This document shows, piece by piece, positions 17,440-25,968 of a DNA stretch of 64,000 nucleotides. The position numbers and the translations under genes were made by a program. A model generated the notes under the pieces. The model saw only the letters and a list, made by a program, of their open reading frames with translations. It was not told the DNA's origin and made no database searches. The stretch spans positions 558,001-622,000 of the forward strand of contig CBDCYD010000005.1 in NCBI GenBank assembly GCA_965224045.1. Reading direction: 5' to 3'. The DNA comes from Tectiglobus sp965224045. Lineage in GTDB: Bacteria > Pseudomonadota > Alphaproteobacteria > Rhizobiales > Hyphomicrobiaceae. Within the stretch, counting starts at the first letter, position 1. Every line of letters begins with the position of its first letter.

Positions 17440-19113
17440 TTAGAATAAACCCTCGATCTGGCCAGCCTCATTGAGCTTGATCATTTCCGCCGACGGCACC
17501 TTCGGCAGGCCCGGCATCGTCATGATCTCACCGCAAATCGCAACGACGAAACCGGCACCGGCCGCCAACCGCACTTCCCGGATCGGTAGCGAGAACCCGC
17601 TCGGCGCCCCTCGCCAGTTCGGATCGGTCGTAAACGAGTACTGCGTCTTCGCCATGCACACCGGCAAATTCTTGTAGCCCGCCTCTTCCCACTGCTTGAG
17701 CTGATCCTGGATCTTTTTGTCGGCGATCACCTCATCGGCACGGTAGATCTCCTTGGCGACCGTCTCGATCTTCTCCAGCAGCCCCATGTCGTCCGGATAA
17801 AGCGGTTTGTAGGCCGCCGTGCCGCCCTCGACCAGTTCGACGACCTTTCGCGCCGTCTCCGTGATGCCGTCACCGCCGTTGGCCCAATGCGTGTTGAGGA
17901 TCGCCTCTGCACCGACACTGGCACAGTAATCCTTCATGGCGGCAATCTCGGCATCCGTATCGGTCACGAAGTGGTTGATGCCGACAACTGCCGGAACGCC
18001 GAACTTCTTCAGGTTCTCGATATGCCGGCCTAGGTTGGCACATCCGGCTTTGACCGCCTCGACATTCTCGGTCCCAAGATCGGAGCGGGCGACGCCACCG
18101 TTCATCTTCATGGCCCGCACCGTCGCGACGATGACTACGGCATCGGGCTTCAGTCCGGCCTTGCGGCATTTGATGTTGAAGAATTTTTCGGCCCCGAGAT
18201 CGGCCCCGAAGCCGGCTTCGGTGACGACGTAGTCGGCGAGCTTCAGCGCCGTCCTGGTCGCGATCACGGAGTTGCAGCCGTGCGCGATATTGGCGAACGG
18301 GCCGCCATGCACAAACGCCGGATTGTTCTCGAGCGTCTGCACCAGGTTGGGCTGCATTGCCTGTTGCAGCAGCACGGTCATCGCCCCGTCGGCCTTGATA
18401 TCGCGGCAGTAGACCGGCGACCTGTCACGTCGGTAGGCGACGATGATATCACCCAGGCGTTTTTGCAGATCGTCGAGGTCCGTCGCCAGGCAGAGGATAG
18501 CCATCACCTCCGAGGCAACCGTGATGTCGAATCCGGCCTCCCGCGGATAACCGTTTGCAACGCCCCCGAGCGAGGCCGTGATCTGGCGCAGCGCCCGGTC
18601 GTTCATGTCCATCACCCGGCGCCAGGAAACACGGCGCGAGTCGATGCCGAGCTCATTGCCCCAATAGATGTGGTTGTCGATCATCGCGGCCAGGAGATTG
18701 TGCGCCGAGGTAATGGCATGGAAATCACCGGTGAAGTGGAGGTTCATTTCCTCCATCGGGACGACCTGCGCATAACCGCCGCCGGCCGCCCCGCCTTTCA
18801 TCCCGAAGCACGGGCCGAGCGACGCTTCACGGATGCAGATCGCAGCCTTTTTGCCGATCTTGTTGAGCCCATCACCGAGACCGACCGTGGTCGTCGTCTT
18901 ACCTTCACCCGCCGGCGTCGGGTTGATCGCCGTGACCAGCACCAGCTTGCCATCCGGCCGGCCACCGAGTGACTTGATGAACTCTTCGGAGACCTTCGCC
19001 TTGTCGTGGCCGAACGGCAGCAGATGTTCGGATGGAATGCTGAGTTTTTCGCCAATCTCCTGGATCGGACGCTTTTGGGCTTCGCGGGCAATTTCGATAT
19101 CTGTCTTGGGCAT
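17440..19113 (-). CDS. fhs: Formate-tetrahydrofolate ligase
   Basis: A 557-residue formyl-THF synthetase (also called FtfL). It makes 10-formyl-THF from formate, ATP and THF. The P-loop TPAGEGKTT (residues 66-74), the GAAGGGYAQVVPMEEMNLHFTGD-type region, MDMNDRALR and the GVPAVVGINHF stretch match the family along the whole length, and the size is normal. I start at ATG 19113; the longer frame runs into the upstream gene without homology. It is the last gene of the minus-strand operon behind the formyltransferase-like gene and frc. In serine-cycle methylotrophs and oxalotrophs this enzyme carries formate carbon into the C1 folate pool, which fits the context exactly. Confidence 0.97.
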   Translation of the reverse strand: MPKTDIEIAREAQKRPIQEIGEKLSIPSEHLLPFGHDKAKVSEEFIKSLGGRPDGKLVLVTAINPTPAGEGKTTTTVGLGDGLNKIGKKAAICIREASLGPCFGMKGGAAGGGYAQVVPMEEMNLHFTGDFHAITSAHNLLAAMIDNHIYWGNELGIDSRRVSWRRVMDMNDRALRQITASLGGVANGYPREAGFDITVASEVMAILCLATDLDDLQKRLGDIIVAYRRDRSPVYCRDIKADGAMTVLLQQAMQPNLVQTLENNPAFVHGGPFANIAHGCNSVIATRTALKLADYVVTEAGFGADLGAEKFFNIKCRKAGLKPDAVVIVATVRAMKMNGGVARSDLGTENVEAVKAGCANLGRHIENLKKFGVPAVVGINHFVTDTDAEIAAMKDYCASVGAEAILNTHWANGGDGITETARKVVELVEGGTAAYKPLYPDDMGLLEKIETVAKEIYRADEVIADKKIQDQLKQWEEAGYKNLPVCMAKTQYSFTTDPNWRGAPSGFSLPIREVRLAAGAGFVVAICGEIMTMPGLPKVPSAEMIKLNEAGQIEGLF

Positions 19114-19184
19114 GGCGGTTGGCTTTCTTCGCTGGCCGAATTGTGAAGCGGAGGGTGTTGGATCGGGACCGAGGCGGCGTTGCC

Positions 19185-20102
19185 TCAGCCGCCGAGTTTT
19201 GTTCCTGCAGCGACTCCCGCCGCCGCGGCCCATTCATGCGCCGGTATCTTGTCGCCGCCCTTGGGTCGCACGCGCTTGACGAGAATACGCCCACCGGAGG
19301 CCTGCACCGTCACACCGGCATTGTCGACGGCGATCACTTCACCCGGCGTCCCCTCGCCATCAACCCGTGCGGAATCGTAGACCTGAATTTCCTGCCCATT
19401 GAGTGTCGTCCATGCTCCCGGCTGCGGATTGCCGGCGCGGATCATGTTGTAGACATCCGCTGCCTGCCGGTCCCACTTGAGTTCCACGTCCGATTTTCGG
19501 CACCACGATTCGTAGGTTGCCTGCGACTCGTCCTGCGCCGTGCGCGGCGGATTGCCGGAGCGAAACGCTTCAATCACATCGAGCACAGAGTCGACGCCCG
19601 CAGGAAAAATCTTCTTGAAATAAACATCACCGAGCGTTTCGTCGGGACCGATGTCGACCTCGCGCTGTAAAAGGATATCTCCCTCGTCGAGACCATCGGT
19701 TGGATAAAACCAAGTGAACCCGGTCTTCGTCGCCCCCCACATGATCGGCCAATTGATCGAACTCGGGCCGCGGTGCAGCGGCAGCAGTGAGGGATGGAAA
19801 CAGATCGAGCCGTGCTTTGGGATATCCCGTGCCGCCTCCGGTATGAAGATGATCACATACGCCATCACCATCAGATCGGCGTTGAGCGAACGTATCGTCT
19901 CGAGCGTCGCCTCGTCCTTGTAACTGGCCGGCTGGAACAGCGCCAGACCATGGTCCATCGCCGCCTGCTTCACCGGGTCGGGCGGTCGCCCGTCTTTGTC
20001 CGGCGCTGTGAACACCCCGACGACTTCATCCTTCCCGGCTTCGAGAATCTTCTCAAGCGCCGCCTTGCCGAAGGCCTGCTGCCCATTGAGGATTATTCTC
20101 AT
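19185..20102 (-). CDS. Formyl-THF hydrolase-like / formyltransferase-fold protein
   Basis: A 305-residue protein that resembles the N-terminal hydrolase half of 10-formyl-THF dehydrogenase (ALDH1L1) more than methionyl-tRNA formyltransferase: EVVGVFTAPDKDG, KHGSICFHPSLLPLHRG and TDGLDEGDILLQ. His103 and Asp139 sit where the catalytic His106 and Asp142 of that enzyme lie. Residues 205-305 look like a formyltransferase C-terminal domain. There is no acyl-carrier or aldehyde dehydrogenase part. The start at ATG 20102 follows GGAG. Being locked between frc and fhs, it should act on formyl-THF or perhaps formyl-CoA. Hydrolysis of 10-formyl-THF to formate would run against the next gene, so the real reaction is open. 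Confidence 0.85.
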   Translation of the reverse strand: MRIILNGQQAFGKAALEKILEAGKDEVVGVFTAPDKDGRPPDPVKQAAMDHGLALFQPASYKDEATLETIRSLNADLMVMAYVIIFIPEAARDIPKHGSICFHPSLLPLHRGPSSINWPIMWGATKTGFTWFYPTDGLDEGDILLQREVDIGPDETLGDVYFKKIFPAGVDSVLDVIEAFRSGNPPRTAQDESQATYESWCRKSDVELKWDRQAADVYNMIRAGNPQPGAWTTLNGQEIQVYDSARVDGEGTPGEVIAVDNAGVTVQASGGRILVKRVRPKGGDKIPAHEWAAAAGVAAGTKLGG

Positions 20103-20182
20103 CGTCTGCTCCACCTCCCTGACCCGTTTGACAGGCCGGCCCGCCACACGGCGGCACGCAACCTGCTCTGACTTTTATTGGT

Positions 20183-21457
20183 CTACTCTGCTGCGATCGG
20201 CGCAATGTCACCCACGGCGCCGGATTGCGCGACGCGCTCGAACTCTTCGCCCGTGTAACCGAGCACCTCCTGCAGAATTTCAACCGTGTGTTCGCCGAGC
20301 AGCGGAGAGCGCTTCACCTCCGCCGGACTATCGGAGAGTTTGACCGGGCAGCCCACCGTCAGGTAAGGCCCCCGCTCCGGATGATCCACCTCGACGATCG
20401 TGCCCGTTGCGCGCAGCGACGGTTCGTGCGCCAGCTCTTTCATCGACAGGATCGGCCCGCACGGAATGTCGAGCGGGTTGCACGCATCCATCACCTCGAA
20501 CTTGGTCTTTGTCTTGGTCCACTCTTCGATGCGATCGAAAATCTGCGGGATCTTGTTGAGCCGCGCATCGGGGGTCGCATAGTCTGGATCGTCCTTCCAA
20601 TCCGGCTGCCCGATCAGGTCGCAGATCTTACCCCATACCGCCGCCTGCGTGATGAAGTAGACATACGCATTGGGATCGCTTTCCCATCCTTTGCACTTCA
20701 AGATCCAGCCCGGCTGCCCGCCGCCCGAGTCGTTGCCAGCCCGCGGCGTGGTGTCGCCGAAGGCGATCCCTTGACCGTATTGGCTGTATTCCTTGAGCGG
20801 CCCGCGTTCCAGGCGCTGCTGATCGCGCAGCTTGACCCGGCAGAGGTTCAGCACGCCGTCCTGCATCGCCGCCAGCACGCGCTGTCCGCGACCGCTCTTT
20901 TCGCGGTGAAACAGCGCCGTCACGATCCCGAGCGCAAGGTGCAGCCCGGTGCCGCTGTCACCGATCTGGGCGCCGGTCACGGTCGGCGGTCCATCGAGAA
21001 ACCCGGTCGTCGATGCCGACCCGCCGGTGCACTGGGCAACATTCTCGTAGACCTTGCAATCTTCGTACGGCCCTGGCCCGAACCCCTTGACGGAGGCCAT
21101 GATCATGCGCGGGTTGAGTTCCTGAATACGCTCCCAGCCGAAGCCCATGCGGTCGAGCGCACCTGGCGCGAAGTTCTCCACCAGCACGTCGCACTCCTTG
21201 ACGAGCTTCTCGAGAATTTCCTTCCCCGTCGCGTCCTTGGTATTGAGCGTAATCGAACGCTTGTTGTGGTTGAGCATCGTGAAGTAGAGCGAGTCGGCAC
21301 CCGGCACGTCTACCAGCTGCTTGCGCGTCGCATCGCCGACCCCCGGCCGCTCGACCTTGATGACGTCCGCGCCGAACCAGGCCAGCAACTGCGTGCACGT
21401 CGGGCCCGACTGAACGTGCGTGAAGTCCAATATCTTGATGCCCTTGAGTGCTTCCAT
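20183..21457 (-). CDS. frc: Formyl-CoA:oxalate CoA-transferase
   Basis: A 424-residue class III CoA-transferase, very like Frc of Oxalobacter formigenes. It moves CoA from formyl-CoA to oxalate, giving oxalyl-CoA and formate. Diagnostic points are DFTHVQSGPTCTQ with Gln17, the aspartyl-CoA nucleophile Asp167 in IGDSGTG, VENFAPGALDRMGF, LRDQQRLERG and the flexible glycine loop GGGQPGW about residue 258. Length fits (428 in Oxalobacter). ATG 21457 follows GGAG at eight bases. It lies directly downstream of oxc, as expected for an oxalate operon, so I am confident of the specific function and not just of the CaiB/BaiF family. Confidence 0.96.
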   Translation of the reverse strand: MEALKGIKILDFTHVQSGPTCTQLLAWFGADVIKVERPGVGDATRKQLVDVPGADSLYFTMLNHNKRSITLNTKDATGKEILEKLVKECDVLVENFAPGALDRMGFGWERIQELNPRMIMASVKGFGPGPYEDCKVYENVAQCTGGSASTTGFLDGPPTVTGAQIGDSGTGLHLALGIVTALFHREKSGRGQRVLAAMQDGVLNLCRVKLRDQQRLERGPLKEYSQYGQGIAFGDTTPRAGNDSGGGQPGWILKCKGWESDPNAYVYFITQAAVWGKICDLIGQPDWKDDPDYATPDARLNKIPQIFDRIEEWTKTKTKFEVMDACNPLDIPCGPILSMKELAHEPSLRATGTIVEVDHPERGPYLTVGCPVKLSDSPAEVKRSPLLGEHTVEILQEVLGYTGEEFERVAQSGAVGDIAPIAAE

Positions 21458-21543
21458 TTTTGAGCTCCATACTGCCGGGTCGGCGCACACCCTCAGGGTC
21501 ACGCCATCGTAGAGTTACCTGAGAAGGCTGATGCAGTTGCGAT

Positions 21544-23265
21544 CTACTTTTTCTGGGCCACCACGCTTTGCGGGTTGAGATTGCCGATCCGGCCGCTTTC
21601 CGTGCCTGCTTTCTCGTCGATGACGGCGTTGATAAGTGTTGGCTTGCCGGAATCGATTGCGGCATTGACGGCACGCGATAATTCATCGGGCGTGGTTGCA
21701 TGAACGCCGACCCCGCCGAACGCTTCCATCATCTGATCGTAGCGCGCATCTTTCACAAACACGGTCGTTGCCACATCCGGTCCGCCCGACGGGTTGACGT
21801 CCGTTCCGCGATAGATGCCGTTGTTGTTGAACACCACGACGCAGACCGGAAGGTTGTAGCGGCAGATCGTTTCGATCTCCATGCCCGAAAAACCGAACGC
21901 GCTGTCGCCTTCCACCGCCAGCACCGGCTTGCCGGTTTCGATCGCGGCAGCGATCGCATACCCCATACCGATGCCCATCACACCCCAGGTGCCGACGTCG
22001 AGACGTTTGCGCGGTTGGTAGATATCAATGATGCTGCGTGCAAAATCCAGTGTGTTGGCCCCCTCGTTGACCAGGATCGTATCAGGCCGCTCGCGCATGA
22101 TCGTTTTCAGGGCGCCGAGTGCACCGTGGAAATCCATCGGTACGTTGTTGTTACGCAGGCGCGGCGCCATGCGTTCCACGTTCGCCTCGACCTTGGCTCG
22201 CACTGCGCCCGTCCAATCAGCCGGCGGTGACGGCCAGTCATCGCCCATCTGCTCGAGCAGGGCGCCAATGCACGACTCGATATCACCGACCAGCGGCGCC
22301 GTGATCGCGACGTTGCTGTCGATCTCCGTCGGCTCGATATCGATCTGGATGAAGGTCTTCGAATGAGGTTCGCCCCACGTCTTGCCCTTGCCGTGGGACA
22401 GCAGCCAGTTGAGCCGGGCGCCGACCAGCATCACCACATCCGACTCTTTCAGCGCCAGCGAGCGTGCAGCGCCGGCCGATTGCGGATGGGTATCGGGCAG
22501 CAATCCCTTGGCCATGCTCATCGGCAGGTAAGGAATGCCGGACTTCTCGACAAATGCCCGGATCTTTTCGTCGGCCTGCGCGTAGGCGGCCCCCTTGCCG
22601 AGAATAATCAGCGGTCGCTTGGCCCCCTTTAACACCTCCACGGCGCGCTCCACCGACGCCGGCGACGGGATATGCGCCGGCGCCGGGTCAACCACCTCCA
22701 CCAGCGACTTTGCGCCTTCAGCCGCATCCATCGTCTGGCCCAGCAGGTTCGCCGGCACATCGAGGTAAACGCCGCCCGGACGCCCGGAACACGCCGCCCG
22801 GATTGCCCGCGCAACGCCGATCCCGATGTCTTCTGCATGCAGGATCCGGAAGGCGGCCTTGCACAGCGGCTTCGCGATCGCGAGCTGATCCATTTCTTCG
22901 TAGTCGCCCTGCTGCAGGTCGACGATCTCGCGCTCCGATGAACCGCTGATCAGGATCATTGGAAAGCAGTTGGTCGTCGCGTTGGCGAGCGCGGTCAGAC
23001 CATTGAGAAACCCGGGCGCCGAAACCGTCAGGCAGATCCCCGGCTTCCGTGTCAGAAAGCCGGCGATGGTCGCGGCGTTGCCGGCGTGCTGTTCATGGCG
23101 GAAGGAAATCACGCGCATGCCGGCTGCCTGCGCGAACCGGCCAAGGTCTGTTATCGGAATGCCCGGCACGCCGTAGATCGTGTTGATGCCATTTAGCTTC
23201 AGCGCATCGATCAACAGGTGGAAACCGTCGGTCAGTTCACCTTGGGCGGCATCGTTGGTCGCCAT
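21544..23265 (-). CDS. oxc: Oxalyl-CoA decarboxylase
   Basis: A 573-residue ThDP enzyme that converts oxalyl-CoA to formyl-CoA and CO2. It follows the Oxalobacter enzyme nearly throughout: ELTDGFHLLIDALK, YGVPGIPIT, FRHEQHAG with the cofactor Glu58, SGSSEREIVDLQQGDYEEMDQ, GKGAAYAQ, PLLPDTHPQSA-like segment, and the Mg/ThDP motif from EGDSAFGFSGME to VFNNNGIY. ATG 23265 has GGGAGG and GGAG upstream. It is followed by frc 86 bases on and preceded by the GntR gene on the same strand. Confidence 0.96.
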   Translation of the reverse strand: MATNDAAQGELTDGFHLLIDALKLNGINTIYGVPGIPITDLGRFAQAAGMRVISFRHEQHAGNAATIAGFLTRKPGICLTVSAPGFLNGLTALANATTNCFPMILISGSSEREIVDLQQGDYEEMDQLAIAKPLCKAAFRILHAEDIGIGVARAIRAACSGRPGGVYLDVPANLLGQTMDAAEGAKSLVEVVDPAPAHIPSPASVERAVEVLKGAKRPLIILGKGAAYAQADEKIRAFVEKSGIPYLPMSMAKGLLPDTHPQSAGAARSLALKESDVVMLVGARLNWLLSHGKGKTWGEPHSKTFIQIDIEPTEIDSNVAITAPLVGDIESCIGALLEQMGDDWPSPPADWTGAVRAKVEANVERMAPRLRNNNVPMDFHGALGALKTIMRERPDTILVNEGANTLDFARSIIDIYQPRKRLDVGTWGVMGIGMGYAIAAAIETGKPVLAVEGDSAFGFSGMEIETICRYNLPVCVVVFNNNGIYRGTDVNPSGGPDVATTVFVKDARYDQMMEAFGGVGVHATTPDELSRAVNAAIDSGKPTLINAVIDEKAGTESGRIGNLNPQSVVAQKK

Positions 23266-23334
23266 CGTCTAACTCCCTCCCGGACTATCTTTGCAATCGA
23301 GGCCGGCGCAAACCGCAGCCGATACTTTCGTTGC

Positions 23335-24018
23335 TTAATCGAGATCAACATGTTCGCGAACGTGATCGCGCAATTTCATGGTGTGCTCGCGCACCAGTTT
23401 GCTTGCGAGGTCCGGATTTCGCTTTTCCAGAGCCTTCACGATCCTGGCGTGGTCGTCGACGGATCGTTTCGCGCGATCCTTTTCGAAAATCGTTCGATGG
23501 CGGATCGCGCGCACGTGCATGAACAGGCCATCGGTCATCTGTGCTATGAGATCGCAGTTCGACAGCCTGATGATCGACTCGTGAAAACGGATGTTGGCGT
23601 CGGAGTATTCCGGCATATGCTGGTGCACGCGCTCACGGTCGTAGTCGACAAGGTCATGCAGGCGCGCGATGTCGGCATCGCTGGCCACCTCGCACGCCAG
23701 CCGCGCGGCCATGCTTTCCAATGCCGCCCACACCGTGATCATCTCGAGGATTTCGGTCTTGGTCTTGCGCACGATGTAGATTCCGCGCCGCGGCACGATC
23801 GCCACCAGCCCCTCCTGGTCGAGGCGCGTCAACGCTTCGCGCATCGGCGTGCGCGATATGCCGAAGCGCTCGGATAGGCTGCGCTCGTCGAGCCGCAGTT
23901 CCGCTTCTTCATCATAGATATTCATGCGCGTGATGGCTGCTTTCAGCTCATCATATATCCGCCCGCTGAGATTCTGATTTTCGCTCAGCGGGCGAATCTT
24001 CAGAATATTATCTACCAT
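23335..24018 (-). CDS. GntR-family (FadR/FCD subfamily) transcriptional regulator
   Basis: A 227-residue regulator. The winged helix is at about residues 15-75 with LSERFGISRTPMREALTRL and the wing VPRRGIYI. The C-terminal FCD domain contains the metal or effector-binding residues: Asp in AALESMAARLA region, His in ANIRFHESI and the later His pairs in DDHARIV and REHTMKLRDH. The start ATG 24018 follows GAGGG. It is the first gene of the operon with oxc, frc and fhs, so it most likely controls oxalate use and itself. Palindromes of the type TTGGTATACCAA in its own promoter and in the tctC/fdh intergenic region fit the operator style of FCD regulators. Confidence 0.9.
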   Translation of the reverse strand: MVDNILKIRPLSENQNLSGRIYDELKAAITRMNIYDEEAELRLDERSLSERFGISRTPMREALTRLDQEGLVAIVPRRGIYIVRKTKTEILEMITVWAALESMAARLACEVASDADIARLHDLVDYDRERVHQHMPEYSDANIRFHESIIRLSNCDLIAQMTDGLFMHVRAIRHRTIFEKDRAKRSVDDHARIVKALEKRNPDLASKLVREHTMKLRDHVREHVDLD

Positions 24019-24223
24019 CGCCCTCGAACCCTGGTCATGACCGGCTCTGCGTTGCCTGGCCACAAACTAGCACAGTCGGCACTGCGACAACGCTGTCGTC
24101 CGCCTGGCCCCGGCCAATTTCGGATCTCGGAACTGGCGGCTGCGGCCGGCGCGCAATCAACCGTACGACCAGCCACTCAACTCCACGCCATCTGGCATCT
24201 TGTGCACGCCACAGCTTTGGTTC

Positions 24224-24242
24224 TTGGCATACCATATACCAA
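24224..24242. promoter_or_regulatory. Putative GntR operator, site 1
   Basis: TTGGCATACCATATACCAA. It contains TTGGCATACCA, one or two changes from the perfect palindrome TTGGTATACCAA at 25766, and an overlapping second half ATATACCAA. Position upstream of the GntR-oxc-frc operon suggests autoregulation. Confidence 0.55.
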
Positions 24243-24414
24243 AAACATATCAAGCCCAATCCCCCGTACTGGCTGTTGCATCGTTCTATGGGCTGCATGG
24301 TTCCAAGACCGCATGGTCGCAATGCTGCATGGATCGAAGAGCGCGCTTGCAGCAGCGCACGGTGTCGCTCAACGCGTTCACCTGCCGGTCGCCAAATTAG
24401 CGGACGGCCATCAT

Positions 24415-24460
24415 CAATTAAAAAGCCCACCGCACCGTGTTGAACACCGGCGCGATGGGC
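24415..24460 (-). terminator. Rho-independent terminator after the TctC-type gene
   Basis: Reading the minus strand, GCCCATCGC (24452-24460) can pair with GCGGTGGGC (24425-24433) around an inner GGTGTT/AACACC hairpin; a TTTTTAATT tract follows. It is about 60 bases past the stop of the binding-protein gene (24519). Confidence 0.8.
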
Positions 24461-24518
24461 AAACTTGCTCGTGTCGGCGTGCAGCGATCCTGCGGTGCCG
24501 CACGCCGCACGATCTGCC

Positions 24519-25493
24519 TTAGCCTTTGATCGCACCCATCTTGATCAGCATCTTGCGGTGGATTTCGCGCTCTTTCTTCCAGTACGCCATCAGCTCATCA
24601 CCCGAGAGTGCCGGCCCGACCAACGCTTTCTTCTTGCGATAGGTCTGCCACTCTTGCGAATTGAACACCTTCGTGAACAGATCGAGGTAGTACTTCTTTG
24701 CCCCGTCGCTCATACCGGGCGCGCCGACGACCGTGCGCTGCATGAAGTAGACGAAGTCCTTGCCAAGCTCCTTGAACGTCGGTGCATCCTTGAACAGACC
24801 GATGCGCTCCGGCGTGAAGCATGCCAGCGGCTTGGTCTTGCCGGCTTCGTAGAAACCGAGCTGCTCGGACGGGTTGTTGACCGTTGAGTTGGCATTGTTG
24901 CCGGCCAGTTCCTTGGCAACCTTACCGCCACCCTTGTACGGGACATACTTCATCTGCAGGCCGTAGGCGGAATTCAGGAAGTCGGTCAGCAGGTTGTCTT
25001 CCGAGTTCTTGCCCGTACCGGCCATGATCCACTTCTTACCGGCCTTCTTGGCTTCACGCACGAAATCATCGACGCTGTTGATGTCCTTGCGGTCGGAATT
25101 GACCCATAGGCAGAACGTATCTTCCGCCATCCGCATGATCGGCGTGAATTCGGTAATGTCGACGCCAAGGCCCTTTTGGCGCATCGGCGTAGTGTAGAAG
25201 CTGTTCAGGGTGAACATGATCGTGTGATCGTCGCCCTTCTTGCCCTTCAGATAGACCAGCGCTTCGGCACCGGACCCGCCCGGCTTGTTGACCGGCGTCA
25301 CCGGCTGCGCCGAAAATTTGTTTTTGGCAATGATCGACTGCATTAGGCGCACGGCCTTGTCGGCACCGCCGCCCTTGCCGGCCATAACGACGAACTCGAT
25401 CGGCTTTTTCGGCTCGAAGGCCTGCACTGCTCCAGCTGCAGCAAGACCGGCAAGGCCGGCTGCAAGACCAAAAGTCAAATGAGTGAACCGCAT
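24519..25493 (-). CDS. TctC-type tripartite tricarboxylate transporter solute-binding protein
   Basis: A 324-residue periplasmic binding protein of the Bug/TctC family. It has a typical signal peptide ending AGAVQA before FEPKKPIEFVV (cleavage near residue 26), then the early glycine-rich loop AGKGGGADKAVRLM, NKPGGSGAEALVYLKG and later PYKGGGKVAKELAGN. ATG 25493 follows GGAGGAG at good spacing. No TctA or TctB membrane partners are near, as is common for orphan Bug proteins, so it must use a transporter encoded elsewhere or act as a sensor. Being between the oxalate and formate operons and sharing operators with them, it probably binds oxalate or a related small carboxylate. Confidence 0.9.
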   Translation of the reverse strand: MRFTHLTFGLAAGLAGLAAAGAVQAFEPKKPIEFVVMAGKGGGADKAVRLMQSIIAKNKFSAQPVTPVNKPGGSGAEALVYLKGKKGDDHTIMFTLNSFYTTPMRQKGLGVDITEFTPIMRMAEDTFCLWVNSDRKDINSVDDFVREAKKAGKKWIMAGTGKNSEDNLLTDFLNSAYGLQMKYVPYKGGGKVAKELAGNNANSTVNNPSEQLGFYEAGKTKPLACFTPERIGLFKDAPTFKELGKDFVYFMQRTVVGAPGMSDGAKKYYLDLFTKVFNSQEWQTYRKKKALVGPALSGDELMAYWKKEREIHRKMLIKMGAIKG

Positions 25494-25646
25494 TCTGGGG
25501 TCTCCTCCCGTTGACCGGGCCGACGAACGGACCCGGGCCTGGCACTTCCCTAGTTGCCTGGACATCTGTCCACGCACAAATTTTGTCGCGTGAAATTATG
25601 GGCGCACCATGACGCGACTTCTGATTGCGATACCAGATAGGAAATT

Positions 25647-25671
25647 TGGTATCTGGTCTTAGGTATACCAA
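25647..25671. promoter_or_regulatory. Putative GntR operators, site 2 (double)
   Basis: TTGGTATCTGG (from 25646) followed by AGGTATACCAA (25661-25671) are two imperfect copies of the palindrome TTGGTATACCAA, spaced about 15 bases apart. A related inverted half GATACCAGAT precedes at 25629-25638. They lie about 155-180 bases upstream of the tctC-like start. Confidence 0.55.
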
Positions 25672-25765
25672 TGCCGTATGAGTGACGCAATGACGCATTT
25701 GCCGGCGCCCTCCGCCACCACGCGGACCTTGCGAACGTTCGCGATGGTTGAAGCGTGTCTGGTAT

Positions 25766-25777
25766 TTGGTATACCAA
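25766..25777. promoter_or_regulatory. Putative GntR operator, site 3 (perfect palindrome)
   Basis: TTGGTATACCAA, a perfect 12-base palindrome, extended by TCTGGTAT on the left and TTTGG on the right. It is about 190 bases upstream of the formate dehydrogenase start. FCD-type GntR proteins typically bind TNGTNNACNA-like palindromes, which fits. Confidence 0.62.
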
Positions 25778-25968
25778 TTTGGCATGCATCAGCCAGCTTG
25801 TGATGATCCGCGCTCGTCTGTCGATTGATCGACTTGGTTTGCCGGAGTTCGGTGTAATGTCGCGATCGCGCGGCGCGGTGTCGGTGACGGCAAATCGCAA
25901 GCTAGAGGCCAAGGTAACAACAAGTCGGATCTTCGCTGCACGAGCGCGTCAGAACGACAAGGGGTGAC

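Larger units (their letters stand above)
24019..24518. other. 500-base intergenic region with promoter/operator of the oxalate operon
   Basis: No convincing gene. Open frames here have atypical composition and no ribosome site. It carries an operator-like palindrome at 24224-24242 about 200 bases upstream of the GntR start, a terminator for the tctC gene at its right end, and otherwise nothing I recognise. Confidence 0.6.
25494..25968. other. Divergent control region between tctC-like and formate dehydrogenase genes
   Basis: 475 bases with no convincing gene. It is AT-richer than its flanks and holds at least two operator-like palindromes (25647-25671 and 25766-25777). It must contain promoters for both directions; I could not assign -35/-10 boxes with confidence. 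Confidence 0.65.

Noticed and set aside
24037..24522. 161-codon plus-strand frame in the oxalate control region
   Set aside because: No family, no ribosome site, and it runs through the operator and the terminator of the opposite strand.
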